NCBI GenBank assembly: GCA_964617715.1 | Contig: CAZTZN010000024.1 | Location: 1-35,244, forward strand | DNA from: JALGVA01 sp964617715 | GTDB taxonomy: Bacteria > Armatimonadota > Zipacnadia > Zipacnadales > UBA5352 | Direction: 5' to 3' | DNA length: 35,244 nucleotides | Part shown: positions 17,009 through 25,808 of the stretch, piece after piece | How positions within the stretch are numbered: position 1 is the first letter of the stretch | Layout of the letters: every line of letters begins with the position of its first letter | Translations under genes and position numbers: made by a program | Notes under the pieces: generated by a model | What the model saw: only the letters and a program-made list of their open reading frames with translations | The model's database searches: none | What the model was told of the DNA's origin: nothing

Positions 17009-17944
17009 CTACGCGCCCAGGCCCCTGATCTGCTCGGCCAGCCGCTGGCTGGCGAGTGCGTCGCGCGCGGGTGCGTGCGGCTGCGCGTCGCCGCGCACGC
17101 CCGCGAAGAAGTGGTCGAGCTGCGCCGCGAAGCCCCAGCGCTGCGGCTCCGGCATCTGCCAGCGCGCCTGGTCGGGGGCCCACGTGACCCGCTCTCCTCC
17201 GGCGATGGTCTCGACCGCGTGTGGGGCGTCGATGATGGCCGTGCGGCCCTCACCGTGCAGGACCATGCGCTCGATCCAGTGCCCGGCCGCGCGCGACATC
17301 ACGAAGCTGCCCAGCGCCCCGCCCTCAAAGCGCATCGACACCGCGGCGCCCAGATCGATCTCGCCGTCGGACGCGCACCAGCCCGAGACCTCCGCGACCT
17401 CGCCGCACAGCCAGCGCATGGTGTCGAGCGAGTGGATGGAGTTGGTGACCGGCTCGCGGAAGATGCCGCCCGAGCCGCTCTTCTCAGCCGAGCACATCTC
17501 GATCGCGTGGCCGGCGAAGTGCTCGGCGGCGCGGCGGTAGACCGGTGCAAAGCGGCGGTTGACACTCATCATCAGCAGCGTGTCTGAGGCCTCGGCCGCC
17601 GCCACCATCTCCTGCGCACGCGCATAATCCGCCGACAGCGGCTTCTCGCACAGCGTGGGCACGCCCGCCGCCATCAGCGTCAGCACCGGCTCGTAGTGGG
17701 CATCGAGCCCCTCGCGCACCGGCGTGAGCACCAGCGCGCAGTCACACGCGTCGGCGTCGATCTCGTCGGGCGACGCGAGATGCGCCGCGTTGGGGAAGCG
17801 GACACGCATACGCGCCCGCACCGTCTCGGACACGTCTACGCAGGCGGTAACGGTCGCGCCCTCGTGCACGTCGAGCAGCGGCAGGTAGATGTCGCGCGCG
17901 ATGCCGCCGCAGCCGACTACGGCGACGCGCAGCTCGTCGGTCAT
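17009..17944 (-). CDS. Gfo/Idh/MocA family oxidoreductase
   Basis: 311 residues. It starts MTDELRVAVVGCGGIARDIY with the Rossmann dinucleotide loop. The family signature is GVPTLCEKPLSADYARAQEM, then MMSVNRRFAPVYRRAAEHF. The C-terminal domain includes DTMRWLCGEVAEVSGWCAS. It is not a close duplicate of the 7533 gene, judging from different loop and C-terminal sequences. It follows the DegT-type aminotransferase gene. A dehydrogenase plus aminotransferase pair suggests conversion of a sugar or inositol to an amino sugar: ketone formation, then transamination. A GGGAG ribosome site lies about 8 nt before ATG. Confidence 0.88.
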   Translation of the reverse strand: MTDELRVAVVGCGGIARDIYLPLLDVHEGATVTACVDVSETVRARMRVRFPNAAHLASPDEIDADACDCALVLTPVREGLDAHYEPVLTLMAAGVPTLCEKPLSADYARAQEMVAAAEASDTLLMMSVNRRFAPVYRRAAEHFAGHAIEMCSAEKSGSGGIFREPVTNSIHSLDTMRWLCGEVAEVSGWCASDGEIDLGAAVSMRFEGGALGSFVMSRAAGHWIERMVLHGEGRTAIIDAPHAVETIAGGERVTWAPDQARWQMPEPQRWGFAAQLDHFFAGVRGDAQPHAPARDALASQRLAEQIRGLGA

Positions 17945-17980
17945 GCTCGATCTCCCGGAGTCGGGCCTGCATCACGGTCT

Positions 17981-18008
17981 CGGGGCCGGAGCATTCGCCC
18001 CGGCCCCG
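17981..18008. terminator. Intercistronic hairpin between aminotransferase and dehydrogenase genes
   Basis: A perfect 9-bp stem, CGGGGCCGG (17981-17989) with CCGGCCCCG (18000-18008), has a 10-nt loop. It fills most of the 84-nt gap. It lacks a T-tract, so it could be a processing or stability element rather than a terminator. Confidence 0.4.
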
Positions 18009-18028
18009 TGGCACGTTTCCCAGCGCGC

Positions 18029-19270
18029 TCAGCGCAGCTCGTCTACGTTGTCGCGCAGCTTCTGGATCGCCTCGAGCATCAGGTCCATGTCGTCGGTGCC
18101 GCCGAGGAAGAGCCTGTGTGTGAGCACGACGCCCTCTTCCTCGTAGATGCGCTGGCACTCGGGCGTCGGCATGCTCGGGTAGTCGGGCGGCTCGTTGTCG
18201 CCGAAGCACGCTGGCCCCCAGTTGCGTTCGGTGAACAGTGGATTCTGCTGAATCGGGTGCAGGTGCCCGAGGCCGCAGGACAGCCCCTCGGCGCCCAGCG
18301 CTTCCATGAACCGGTCGCGGCTGATGCCGCCGAACTGCTCCGAGTGGAACTTGAAGTGGTAGAAATAGAAGTTCCAGCGTGTGACCCACGGGTCGCGCTC
18401 GATGGGGGAGACGCCTTCGATCTGGCGCAGCCCGTCCTCGAAGTAACGCGCGTTGGCGTCGCGGGTCTCGGCCTGCTCGTCGAGGCGTGACAGCCCGCCC
18501 AGCAGCACGGCGGCCTGCCACTCGGTCATGCGCAGGTTGCTGGCGACGATGTGGTGCTCGTAGAACGGCCGGCCCTCAAACCGGCCGATGTGGTGGAAGC
18601 TGTAGAGCTTGGCGGCGAGTTCTTCGTCACTGGTGAGACAGATGCCGCCCTCGCCCGCGGTGAGGGTCTTGCCCATCTGCAGCGAGAAGCAGCCGATGTC
18701 GCCGATGGAGCCGCAGCCGCGGCCGTTCCAGGTCGAGCCGTGAGCGTGTGCGGAGTCCTCGATGATCCACAGCCCATGACGGTCGGCGATCTCCTGCAGG
18801 GCCGCCATGTCCGCGGGGTAGCCGCCGTAGTGCACCGGCATAATGCCGACGGTGCGCTCGCCGATGGCGGCCTCGACCGCCGCGGGAGAGATCTGGTAGT
18901 TGCCGGGGTCGATGTCCACCACGATGGGGATGGCGTTGACCAGGATGCAGGCGGTGGCGGAGGCCACGAAGGTCGCGGCCGGGACGATCACCTCATCGCC
19001 GGGCCTGATGCCGATGGCCTTGAGCGCGCACTCAATGGCCTGCGTGCCGTTGGTGATGGCGACGCCGAACTGCGCGCCCTGGAACTTTGCGAACTGCTCC
19101 TCGAACTGGGTGACCTTCGAAGTGTCCGATGGCCCGCTGCCGCGCCACCACCGGCCGGACTCAAGCACCTCCATCAGATTCTCGCGCTCGATGTCGCCGA
19201 AGATGGGCCAGTCCCTGCCGAGCTGCCGGTCGATGACTTTGGGGCCGCCGTTGATTGCCAGCTTGGCCAC
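18029..19270 (-). CDS. DegT/DnrJ/EryC1/StrS family PLP aminotransferase
   Basis: 413 residues from GTG 19270, chosen because GGGAGG lies 7 nt upstream and the protein then begins MAKLAINGGPKVID, typical for the family; upstream residues look noncoding. Family marks are WPIFGDIERENLMEVLESG, FGVAITNGTQAIECALKAIG, IPIVVDIDPGNYQISP, the PLP-ring Asp of EDSAHAHG (about 172), and the Schiff-base Lys201 in MGKTLTAGEGG. C-terminal HRLFLGGTDDMDLML matches the usual substrate loop. It would transaminate a keto-sugar, keto-cyclitol or AHBA-like substrate with glutamate. The adjacent dehydrogenase could supply the ketone. It is the first gene of the minus-strand cluster reaching to 12832. Confidence 0.9.
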   Translation of the reverse strand: MAKLAINGGPKVIDRQLGRDWPIFGDIERENLMEVLESGRWWRGSGPSDTSKVTQFEEQFAKFQGAQFGVAITNGTQAIECALKAIGIRPGDEVIVPAATFVASATACILVNAIPIVVDIDPGNYQISPAAVEAAIGERTVGIMPVHYGGYPADMAALQEIADRHGLWIIEDSAHAHGSTWNGRGCGSIGDIGCFSLQMGKTLTAGEGGICLTSDEELAAKLYSFHHIGRFEGRPFYEHHIVASNLRMTEWQAAVLLGGLSRLDEQAETRDANARYFEDGLRQIEGVSPIERDPWVTRWNFYFYHFKFHSEQFGGISRDRFMEALGAEGLSCGLGHLHPIQQNPLFTERNWGPACFGDNEPPDYPSMPTPECQRIYEEEGVVLTHRLFLGGTDDMDLMLEAIQKLRDNVDELR

Positions 19271-19525
19271 GGTAATGCCTCCCGGTGCAAGGGCGCCCGC
19301 AGGCGCCACCGCGATCATATGTCGGGAGGCAGGTTCGACGCTCGCGTCGGGCTTCCTGCCCCGGACGGCAAAGAGAGGAACGATGCCTGCGCCCGGCAAC
19401 GGTCTGTGCACAGGGCGGGGCCTGCAGCACGTCGTGAAGTGCCGTCAGGTCGTCGTCAAAGAGGTGATGGCGACAGACGCCCTCGCCTGTCGCGTCGTGG
19501 CTGGGGGGAGATGCGCCGGCTGGTG

Positions 19526-19921
19526 CTACAGCGCCGCAGCGCGGCTGAGGGCGGCGTTAAGTGACGCGGGCAGGGACATGAGGCTGAAGGGCTTGTGCAC
19601 GAAGTGCTGCGTGCGCTCACCGATGATCTCGGCGATGCGATGGGCCTCCATGCCGCTGGCGATGACCACCGGCACGGTATCGTCGATCTCGGCCATGCGG
19701 TCCAGCAGCTCGTCACCGCAGATGCCGGGGAGGATCAGATCAAGCACCACCACGTCGATGCTGTCGTGCTCCTCCTGGAATATCTCCAGCGCCTGCGTGC
19801 CGTTGTGCGCCGCAATCAACTCCCAGCCCGCCCGCTCGAGCGCGAAGCGAGCCAACGCCACCAGCGATACCTCGTCATCGACGAACAACACTCGCGGACG
19901 GTCGGCTTCGCCTTGCCTCAT
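19526..19921 (-). CDS. Stand-alone CheY-like receiver domain protein
   Basis: 131 residues forming one receiver domain with all key positions: acidic pair Asp15/Asp16 (VLFVDDEVSL), phosphoacceptor Asp61 (VVVLDLILPG), Ser89 (VVIASGM) and Lys110 (FVHKPF). There is no output domain. No histidine kinase lies in the window. Positions 19271-19525 downstream hold no gene that I can support. The promoter is at 19981-20009 and gives a leader of about 50 nt. The ribosome site (GGGG, about 10 nt from ATG) is weak. It is probably a phosphorelay or phosphate-sink component with partner kinase elsewhere. Confidence 0.92.
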   Translation of the reverse strand: MRQGEADRPRVLFVDDEVSLVALARFALERAGWELIAAHNGTQALEIFQEEHDSIDVVVLDLILPGICGDELLDRMAEIDDTVPVVIASGMEAHRIAEIIGERTQHFVHKPFSLMSLPASLNAALSRAAAL

Positions 19922-19980
19922 GTCTGAATACCCCGCCTGTCTCAGCTATTGAGCAGTGCGTGAGGTGGCCAGTTGTAGCA

Positions 19981-20009
19981 ATTATGGCCCGTTTTGGAGG
20001 TATTGTCAA
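19981..20009 (-). promoter_or_regulatory. Near-consensus sigma-70 promoter for the receiver-domain gene
   Basis: Minus strand TTGACA (20009-20004), a 17-nt spacer and CATAAT (19986-19981) match at 6/6 and 5/6. The predicted start is near 19974. The flanking sequence is AT-richer than its surroundings. Confidence 0.8.
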
Positions 20010-20171
20010 GTACACGAGCAAATGAGTGTGTCACTAATATGTGTTTCTCGGCGTTACCTCAAGCAGGGCCCTTCGGTTTCATTCGGCCCGACGCCATGCC
20101 CGCCCGCAAGGACAATCTGCCCGTGCGGGGAACTGCCCCGCGGCGCAGCGACATTCGGAGGGAGCTGGGCG

Positions 20172-21389
20172 ATGATGGGTGACACACGGATCGGCGGGCT
20201 GCTTGCCCGCGGGGACGCACACGCGAGGGTCGTGACGAAGGGCCCGAGCTATCACTGGTTCGGCTACTACGACAAGTGCCCGTGGAGCGCCGACGGGAAG
20301 CTGATGCTGGCCATGGAAGTTGACTTCATGGACCGCATCCCGACGAGGGAGGACAGCATCCGCATCGGCGTGGTGGATCTCGAGGCCGGTGACGGGAAGT
20401 TCCATGCGTTGGATGAGACGCGCGCATGGTGCTGGCAGCAGGGGACGATGCTGCAGTGGCTGGGCACCGACCCGAATCGGCTCATCATTTACAACTCGGT
20501 CGAGGACGGGCGGTACGTCTCGGTCATCCGCGATGTGCACTCGGGCGAGACCCGCACTATCCCTCGTCCGGTCTATGCGGTCACCCCCGACGGGACCCAG
20601 GCGGTAAGCCTGAACTTCGCGCGCACCGGGCGCTGCCGACCGGGCTACGGCTACCGGGCTCTGCCCGACCCGACACTGGGCGTAATGCACCCCGACGACG
20701 ATGGCATCTGGCACGTGGACCTGCAAAGCGGCGAGACCAGGCTGATCGTGACCATCGACCAGATCGTACAGATCGCGCGACGGCGCAGCATGGAGAACGA
20801 GAACTGGTTCAATCACATGCAGTTCTGCACCGACGGCAGTCGCTTCCTGTGGCTGCACCGATGGTACAGGCACGGCAGCCAGCGCTGGTACACGCGTCTG
20901 TTCACGGCTGACCCGGACGGTTCCGACATCTACCTGGTGGCCGATGACGACATGATCTCGCATTTCGACTGGCGCGACGAGCGGCACATCCTGGCGTGGG
21001 CGACGCACCATCAGGTCGGCGACAAGTACTACCTGTTCCGCGACCGGAGCCCATGGTTCGAGGTCGTCGGCGATGATCTGTTTACCTGCGACGGGCACTG
21101 CTCGTACTCGCCCGACCCGCAGCGCCGCTACATTCTCACCGACACCTATCCGGACCGGGAGTCCAAGCGCTGGCTGATCCTCTATGACACGCAGACCGGC
21201 CGGCGCGCGGACATCGGCCGTTTCCTCTCGCCCAGGCGCTACAGCGGCGAGATCCGCTGCGACCTGCACCCGCGCTGGAATCGTGACGGCACCCAGGTGT
21301 GCTTCGACTCGCTGCACGAAGGCGAGCGCCAGCTCTATGTCATCGACATCAGCGACGTTGTCGAGTTCGCCCAGGAGACCCCCCCATGA
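20172..21389 (+). CDS. Seven-bladed-type beta-propeller protein (oligogalacturonate-lyase/TolB-like)
   Basis: About 405 residues from ATG 20172 or 20175, both with GGAGGGAG upstream; the longer frame from 19956 runs through the intergenic region and is rejected. No signal peptide follows this start. The protein is rich in repeated beta-propeller blade marks: YHWFGYYDKCPWSADGKLML, IGVVDLEAG, RPVYAVTPDGTQAVSLNF, MQFCTDGSRFLWLHR, ISHFDWRDERHILAW, HCSYSPDPQRRYILTDTYPD and HPRWNRDGTQVCFDS. This resembles cytoplasmic oligogalacturonate-lyase-like propellers, including several His residues that could bind metal. The activity is not established. Its stop overlaps the amidotransferase start (ATGA). 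Confidence 0.8.
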   Translation: MMGDTRIGGLLARGDAHARVVTKGPSYHWFGYYDKCPWSADGKLMLAMEVDFMDRIPTREDSIRIGVVDLEAGDGKFHALDETRAWCWQQGTMLQWLGTDPNRLIIYNSVEDGRYVSVIRDVHSGETRTIPRPVYAVTPDGTQAVSLNFARTGRCRPGYGYRALPDPTLGVMHPDDDGIWHVDLQSGETRLIVTIDQIVQIARRRSMENENWFNHMQFCTDGSRFLWLHRWYRHGSQRWYTRLFTADPDGSDIYLVADDDMISHFDWRDERHILAWATHHQVGDKYYLFRDRSPWFEVVGDDLFTCDGHCSYSPDPQRRYILTDTYPDRESKRWLILYDTQTGRRADIGRFLSPRRYSGEIRCDLHPRWNRDGTQVCFDSLHEGERQLYVIDISDVVEFAQETPP

Positions 21390-22051
21390 TCTGCTACGTA
21401 GTCACCGAGATACGCGCCAAGTACGATGAGATGGACTGCCACGCGATCAAGCGGGACCTCGAACGGCTCAGCGGTGAACTGTGCCTGGTGTTGCACTACT
21501 CGCAGGTCACGCGCGCGTTCGTCGAGCAAGTACGGCCGTGGGCGCTTTGTCACTCGGGCGGGACCACCCCGCATGACGAGTACGACGTGCTGGAGGCCGA
21601 GGATTATCGCTGGCTGATCCGGGAGTCGGGCATCCCGCAGATCGGCTTCTGCGGCGGTCACCAGCTCATCGCCGAGATGTTCGGCGGCGAGGTCGCGCCC
21701 ATGCGCCCGCTGGCGCCCGAGGAGCCCGACCTCGCGCCGGACTACCACCCGGGCGCCTTCAAGGAGTGGGGTGTCTGGCCGGTGCGCATCGTCGAGGAGC
21801 ACGCGCTCTTCGACGGGCTGGGGAGCCCGCTGCACGTGTGGGAGATGCACCGCAGCGAGATCAAGATGTTGCCCGAGGAGTTCCGCGTGCTCGCCTCCAG
21901 CAACAACTGCCGCGTGCAGGCGATGGCGCATCGCGAGCTGCCGCTGTTCGGCACGCAGTTCCATCCCGAGAAGCGCCAGGAGGGCTATCCGGACGGGCAC
22001 GCGCTGCTCGCCAACTTCTTCCGCATCGCCCGGGAAGCCACGGGACGTTGA
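21386..22051 (+). CDS. Class I glutamine-amidotransferase-like protein
   Basis: 221 residues. The full triad is present: Cys89 in IGFCGGHQLIAEMFGG, His193 and Glu195 in GTQFHPEK. It has no synthase domain, so it may transfer ammonia to a partner or hydrolyse a gamma-glutamyl compound. The N-terminal part (MICYVVTEIRAKYDEMDCHA) is longer than in many stand-alone domains. It is ATGA-coupled to the propeller gene and sits 52 nt before the MttB-family gene. The partner enzyme is unknown. Confidence 0.85.
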   Translation: MICYVVTEIRAKYDEMDCHAIKRDLERLSGELCLVLHYSQVTRAFVEQVRPWALCHSGGTTPHDEYDVLEAEDYRWLIRESGIPQIGFCGGHQLIAEMFGGEVAPMRPLAPEEPDLAPDYHPGAFKEWGVWPVRIVEEHALFDGLGSPLHVWEMHRSEIKMLPEEFRVLASSNNCRVQAMAHRELPLFGTQFHPEKRQEGYPDGHALLANFFRIAREATGR

Positions 22052-22103
22052 AGGCGAGCCGCGGCGGCCGCCGCCACTTCGACGAGAGCTGAGTTGGAGG
22101 ACA

Positions 22104-23504
22104 ATGCGGTTTCTCGAAGATCACGAGCTTGAGCGCATCAACGCGCGCAGCCTCGACCTGCTCGAGCAGGTCGGCGTACGCATCGACCACGATGAGATCA
22201 CACGCAGGCTGCTGGCGGCGGGCTGCCGCAGGCTGCCGACGGGCATGATGGCCTTCCCGCGTGAGCTGGTGGCCGAGTGCGTGGCGCAGGCGCCCTCGAC
22301 GGTGCGGCTCGCGGGGGTGGGGGGTGAGGTCACCGAGGTCGGGCCTGACGGGGCGACGGTGTTCTGGACGGGTAACGCGATCAGCATCGTCGAGGAGCGC
22401 GAGTGCCGGCCGATCCGCGAGCCGGAGTTCATCGCCCTCACGCGCGTGGCGGATGCCCTCGAGCATGTGCAGGCGACGGTCGGGCCGAATCTGAGCGAGA
22501 TTCCGGTGCAGTTTCGCGACTTCGTGGCCTGTCGGCTGATGGCCCGGCACACGCGCAAGCACCTGCGCCCGTGCATCTACACGCCGCGCGGCGGCCGGGC
22601 GATCTGCGAGATGGGGGAGGTGCTGGCCGCTCCGCACAGCCTGCGCGAACACCCGGTAGTGAGCTTCGGCTACACCATTGTCAGTCCGCTGCACTGGACC
22701 GAGCCGGGACTGGAGATGTTTGCGCAGACCTCGGGCTTCGGCGTGCCCATGATGATCAACGCCGAGCCGACCGCGGGCGCGACTTCACCGGTGACGCCCG
22801 GCGGCACGCTCATGCTGGCCAACGCCGAGGCGCTCTCGGGGGTGGTGATCATCCAGACGCTCGAGCCCGGGCGGCCATGCGTATTCAACCTCGGCTTCGC
22901 GCACGCGATGGACATGCGCGAAGGCATCACGCGCACCGGCGCGCCCGAGAACGGCCTGATGGGCGCGGTGGGCGCGGAGCTGGCGCGCTTCCACGGCCTG
23001 CCGAGCGCGTCGTGGATGAGCACCGAGGCGATGATCGCGGACGAGCAGGCGGCGTACGAGAAGATGACCGTGGGGTTGATGCACGCGCTGGCGGGCGTCA
23101 ACATCATCTGGGGGGTCGGGCAGCTCGAGTCGCAACGCGCGCTGTGCCCGGAGATGATGGTGATCGATGACGAGATCGCGGGTGTCGCGCTGCGGGCCGC
23201 GCGCGGCGTGCTCATCGATGATGAGTCGCTGGCGTACGAGGTAGTCGCGGCGATGGGCGCGGAGCCGGACTACCTCGCCCACCCTCACACTCTGGCGCGC
23301 TTCCGTGAGGAGATCTTCCTGCCCGCGCTGGGCTTCGTGGGGCGACGGGAGCGCTGGCAGGACACGGGGGCGCTGACCACCGCAGAACGCGCGCGCCAGC
23401 GCGTGCGTGAGATTCTGGCCGAGCCGGAGCCGCCCCGCCTGGAGGCCGATGTCGAGCGCGAGCTGCTGGCTATCGAGGCGCGCTGGCGGGAAGAGCTGGC
23501 ATGA
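22104..23504 (+). CDS. MttB (trimethylamine methyltransferase) superfamily protein, non-pyrrolysine type
   Basis: 466 residues from ATG 22104, with GGAGG 3 nt upstream. It matches the MttB superfamily: LDLLEQVGVRIDHDEITRRL, AISIVEERECRPI, SEIPVQFRDFVACRLMARHT, INAEPTAGATSPVTPGGTLM, WMSTEAMIADEQAAYEKMTV and DDEIAGVALRAARGV. Archaeal trimethylamine enzymes decode an internal TAG as pyrrolysine; no TAG interrupts this frame, so it belongs with non-Pyl homologues such as MtgB, which demethylate glycine betaine or related quaternary amines using a corrinoid protein. No corrinoid-binding protein or activase gene is nearby. It overlaps the next gene by ATGA. Confidence 0.88.
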   Translation: MRFLEDHELERINARSLDLLEQVGVRIDHDEITRRLLAAGCRRLPTGMMAFPRELVAECVAQAPSTVRLAGVGGEVTEVGPDGATVFWTGNAISIVEERECRPIREPEFIALTRVADALEHVQATVGPNLSEIPVQFRDFVACRLMARHTRKHLRPCIYTPRGGRAICEMGEVLAAPHSLREHPVVSFGYTIVSPLHWTEPGLEMFAQTSGFGVPMMINAEPTAGATSPVTPGGTLMLANAEALSGVVIIQTLEPGRPCVFNLGFAHAMDMREGITRTGAPENGLMGAVGAELARFHGLPSASWMSTEAMIADEQAAYEKMTVGLMHALAGVNIIWGVGQLESQRALCPEMMVIDDEIAGVALRAARGVLIDDESLAYEVVAAMGAEPDYLAHPHTLARFREEIFLPALGFVGRRERWQDTGALTTAERARQRVREILAEPEPPRLEADVERELLAIEARWREELA

Positions 23505-23989
23505 GCGAGGCCTTGCACGTCGAGCGGCAGCAGGTAGCGGTGTGGGTCCACGTGGTGACTGCGTTGTGCGTGGGCGGGGCTCTGGTGAGCGTGATTGCGA
23601 CACCGTCCGGGCAGGGCCGGTGGTGGGCGATCATCCCCGCGCTCCTGTTGCTGGCGGTCTACGGCATGGTCACACCGATGACCGTGCGCGTGGACTCAGC
23701 GGAGATGCGGGTGGACTTCGGGCACTTCGGCTGGCCGCGCTGGCGTTTCCCCATCGCCGAGATCGGCCACGCCCGCGTGGTCGAGTTCTCGCCGTTGCGC
23801 GACTACGGGGGCTGGGGCATCCGCTGGGGGCGCGACTCAATGTGCCTGAACCAGCGTGGCAACCGTGGGGTGCGCTTCCGCTTTGCGGGGCGCGACTATG
23901 TCGTCGGCAGCGATGATCCCGCGCGACTGCTGGCCGCGCTGCGCCTGGTCGGGGCGGGGATGGCCGAAGATGAGCCGGATCGGGCGTAG
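23501..23989 (+). CDS. Small membrane protein with PH-like cytoplasmic domain
   Basis: 162 residues, starting inside the MttB stop (ATGA). Two hydrophobic segments (VVTALCVGGALVSVIATP and WWAIIPALLLLAVYGMV) are followed by a soluble beta-rich domain: MTVRVDSAEMRVDFGHFGW, SPLRDYGGWGIRWG, RGVRFRFAGRDYVVGS and DDPARLLAALRL. The YGGWGIR and final helix resemble bacterial PH-like membrane proteins of unknown function. Coupling to the MttB-family gene suggests a linked role, for example at the membrane, but none is proven. Confidence 0.75.
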   Translation: MSEALHVERQQVAVWVHVVTALCVGGALVSVIATPSGQGRWWAIIPALLLLAVYGMVTPMTVRVDSAEMRVDFGHFGWPRWRFPIAEIGHARVVEFSPLRDYGGWGIRWGRDSMCLNQRGNRGVRFRFAGRDYVVGSDDPARLLAALRLVGAGMAEDEPDRA

Positions 23990-24073
23990 CCCGATCGGAG
24001 GCGACCGTCCCCGAATGGTGCCGTCGGCAGAGGCGCGGAGCGCGCCCGCGCCGGGGCACCGCCGGGAATCGCA

Positions 24074-24100
24074 GCGGGCGGCTCTTCAAGAGCCGCCCGC
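24074..24100. terminator. Hairpin terminator between convergent transcripts
   Basis: A perfect 11-bp stem, GCGGGCGGCTC (24074-24084) with GAGCCGCCCGC (24090-24100), closes a TTCAA loop and is followed on the plus strand by CTGCTTTC. It can end both the 20172-23989 operon and the groES-groEL transcript. Confidence 0.75.
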
Positions 24101-24136
24101 CTGCTTTCGGCCGATGGGTAGGTGATGGTGACGAAC

Positions 24137-25759
24137 CTACATCATGCCCATGTCGCCTCCGCCCGGGGGCATCGGCGGCTCGGGCTCCGGGATTTCGGCG
24201 ACCAGCGCCTCGGTGGTCAGCAGCAGCGCACCGATCGACGCGGCGTTCTCGATGGTCGAGCGTACGACCTTGGCCGGGTCGATGACGCCGGCCTCGACCA
24301 GATCCTCATACTCCTCGGTCAGCGCGTTGAAGCCGAAGCCGAGCGCGCCGTCGGTGAGCACCTTGTCGAGGACCACGGAGCCCTCGTAGCCGGCGTTCTC
24401 GGCGATCTGGCGCAGCGGCTCGGTGAGCGCGCGGCGTACGATCTCGACGCCCACCTTGGCATCGCCACGCACGCGGTCACGGGCTTTGTCGAGCCTGGTG
24501 CTGGCGCGGGCGAGCATGACCCCGCCGCCCGGCACGACACCCTCCTCGATAGCCGACCGCGCCGACGAAAGCGCGTCCTCGAAGCGGTGCTGCAGCTCCT
24601 TCAACTCGGTCTCGGTGGCCGCGCCGACCTTGATGACCGCCACGCCTCCGGCGAGCTTGGCGAGGCGCTCCTCGAGCTTCTCGCGGTCGTAGTCGGAGTC
24701 GGTCGTGGAGATCTCGCGCCGGATCTCGGCGATGCGGGCGTCGATCTCCGCCTGCGTGCCTGCGCCCTCGATGATGGTGGTGTCGTCCTTGGTGACGACG
24801 ACACGGGAGGCCCGGCCGAGGTCCTCGAGCTGCACGCTGTCGAGCTTGATGCCCAGGTCTTCGGAGATGAACTTGCCGCCGGTGAGGATCGCGATGTCCT
24901 CGAGGTTGCGCTTGCGGCGGTCGCCGAAGCCGGGGGCCTTGACGGCGCAGCAGCGCACGGTGCCGCGCATATTGTTCACGACCAGCGTGGCCAGAGCCTC
25001 CGCCTCGACGTTCTCCGCGATGACCAGCAGCGGCCGGTTGGCCGAGGCGACCTTCTCCATGATCGGAACGATGTCCGCGGCGGCCGTGATCTTCTCTTCG
25101 TAGAGCAGGACGTAGGCGTCCTCGAGCACGGCTTGGGCGTCGTCGGTCGCGAAGTACGGGGAGATGTAGCCCTTGTCGAACTGCATACCCTCGACAACCT
25201 CGACCTCGGTGGTGCCGACCTTGGACTCTTCGACGGTGATGACCCCGTCCTTGCCGACCTTCTCCATCGCGTCGGCGATGATCTCACCGATCTCCGCGTC
25301 ATTGCCCGCGATGCCCGCCACGTGGGCGATCTCATCGCGGCCCTCGATGGCGATCGCGTTGTCGCGGATATAGCTCACGACGTCCTTGACCGCCTCCTCG
25401 ATGCCGCGCTTGATGAGCATAGGGTTGGCGCCGGCCGCGACGTTCTTGAGCCCCGCGCGCACGATGGCCTGGGCCAGCACCGTCGCCGTGGTGGTGCCGT
25501 CGCCGGTGTCGTCGTTGGTCTTGGACGCGACTTCCTTGCAAAGCTGCGCGCCCATGTTCTCGTACTGGTCCTCGAGTTCGATCTCCTTGGTGACCGTCAC
25601 ACCGTCCTTGGTGATGGTCGGGGAGCCCCATTTCTTCTCCAGTACGACATTGCGGCCCTTGGGGCCAAGCGTGACCTTCACCGCGTTGGCGACCTTGTCA
25701 ACGCCGCGCTCGAGAGCACGACGCGCTTCTTCGTCAAAGGCGAGCTTCTTGGCTGCCAA
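24137..25759 (-). CDS. groL: Chaperonin GroEL (60 kDa)
   Basis: 540 residues, normal length. It folds proteins in the tetradecameric GroEL-GroES cage using ATP. Family marks are VKVTLGPKGRNVV, DDTGDGTTTATVLAQAIV, GVITVEESK, VKAPGFGDRRK and AIEEGVVPGGGVML, with the C-terminal Gly/Met tail ending GGGDMGMM. The start codon is TTG (25759), fixed by AAGGAGG 7 nt upstream and by the match of MAAKKLAFDEEAR to GroEL N-termini. It is 49 nt downstream of groES and shares the HrcA/CIRCE-controlled promoter. It is the only chaperonin gene in the window. Confidence 0.98.
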   Translation of the reverse strand: MAAKKLAFDEEARRALERGVDKVANAVKVTLGPKGRNVVLEKKWGSPTITKDGVTVTKEIELEDQYENMGAQLCKEVASKTNDDTGDGTTTATVLAQAIVRAGLKNVAAGANPMLIKRGIEEAVKDVVSYIRDNAIAIEGRDEIAHVAGIAGNDAEIGEIIADAMEKVGKDGVITVEESKVGTTEVEVVEGMQFDKGYISPYFATDDAQAVLEDAYVLLYEEKITAAADIVPIMEKVASANRPLLVIAENVEAEALATLVVNNMRGTVRCCAVKAPGFGDRRKRNLEDIAILTGGKFISEDLGIKLDSVQLEDLGRASRVVVTKDDTTIIEGAGTQAEIDARIAEIRREISTTDSDYDREKLEERLAKLAGGVAVIKVGAATETELKELQHRFEDALSSARSAIEEGVVPGGGVMLARASTRLDKARDRVRGDAKVGVEIVRRALTEPLRQIAENAGYEGSVVLDKVLTDGALGFGFNALTEEYEDLVEAGVIDPAKVVRSTIENAASIGALLLTTEALVAEIPEPEPPMPPGGGDMGMM

Positions 25760-25808
25760 AGTTCTCCCTCCTTGCAGGGGTGGTTGCCGTTCGTATTGCG
25801 GCCGGGAC

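Noticed and set aside
19314..19319. TATGAT box upstream of the DegT-type gene on the minus strand
   Set aside because: No matching -35 box at 16-18 nt spacing and no extended -10.
20003..20040. Plus-strand promoter from TTGTCA and TAATAT before the propeller gene
   Set aside because: The spacer is 26 nt, too long for a sigma-70 promoter.
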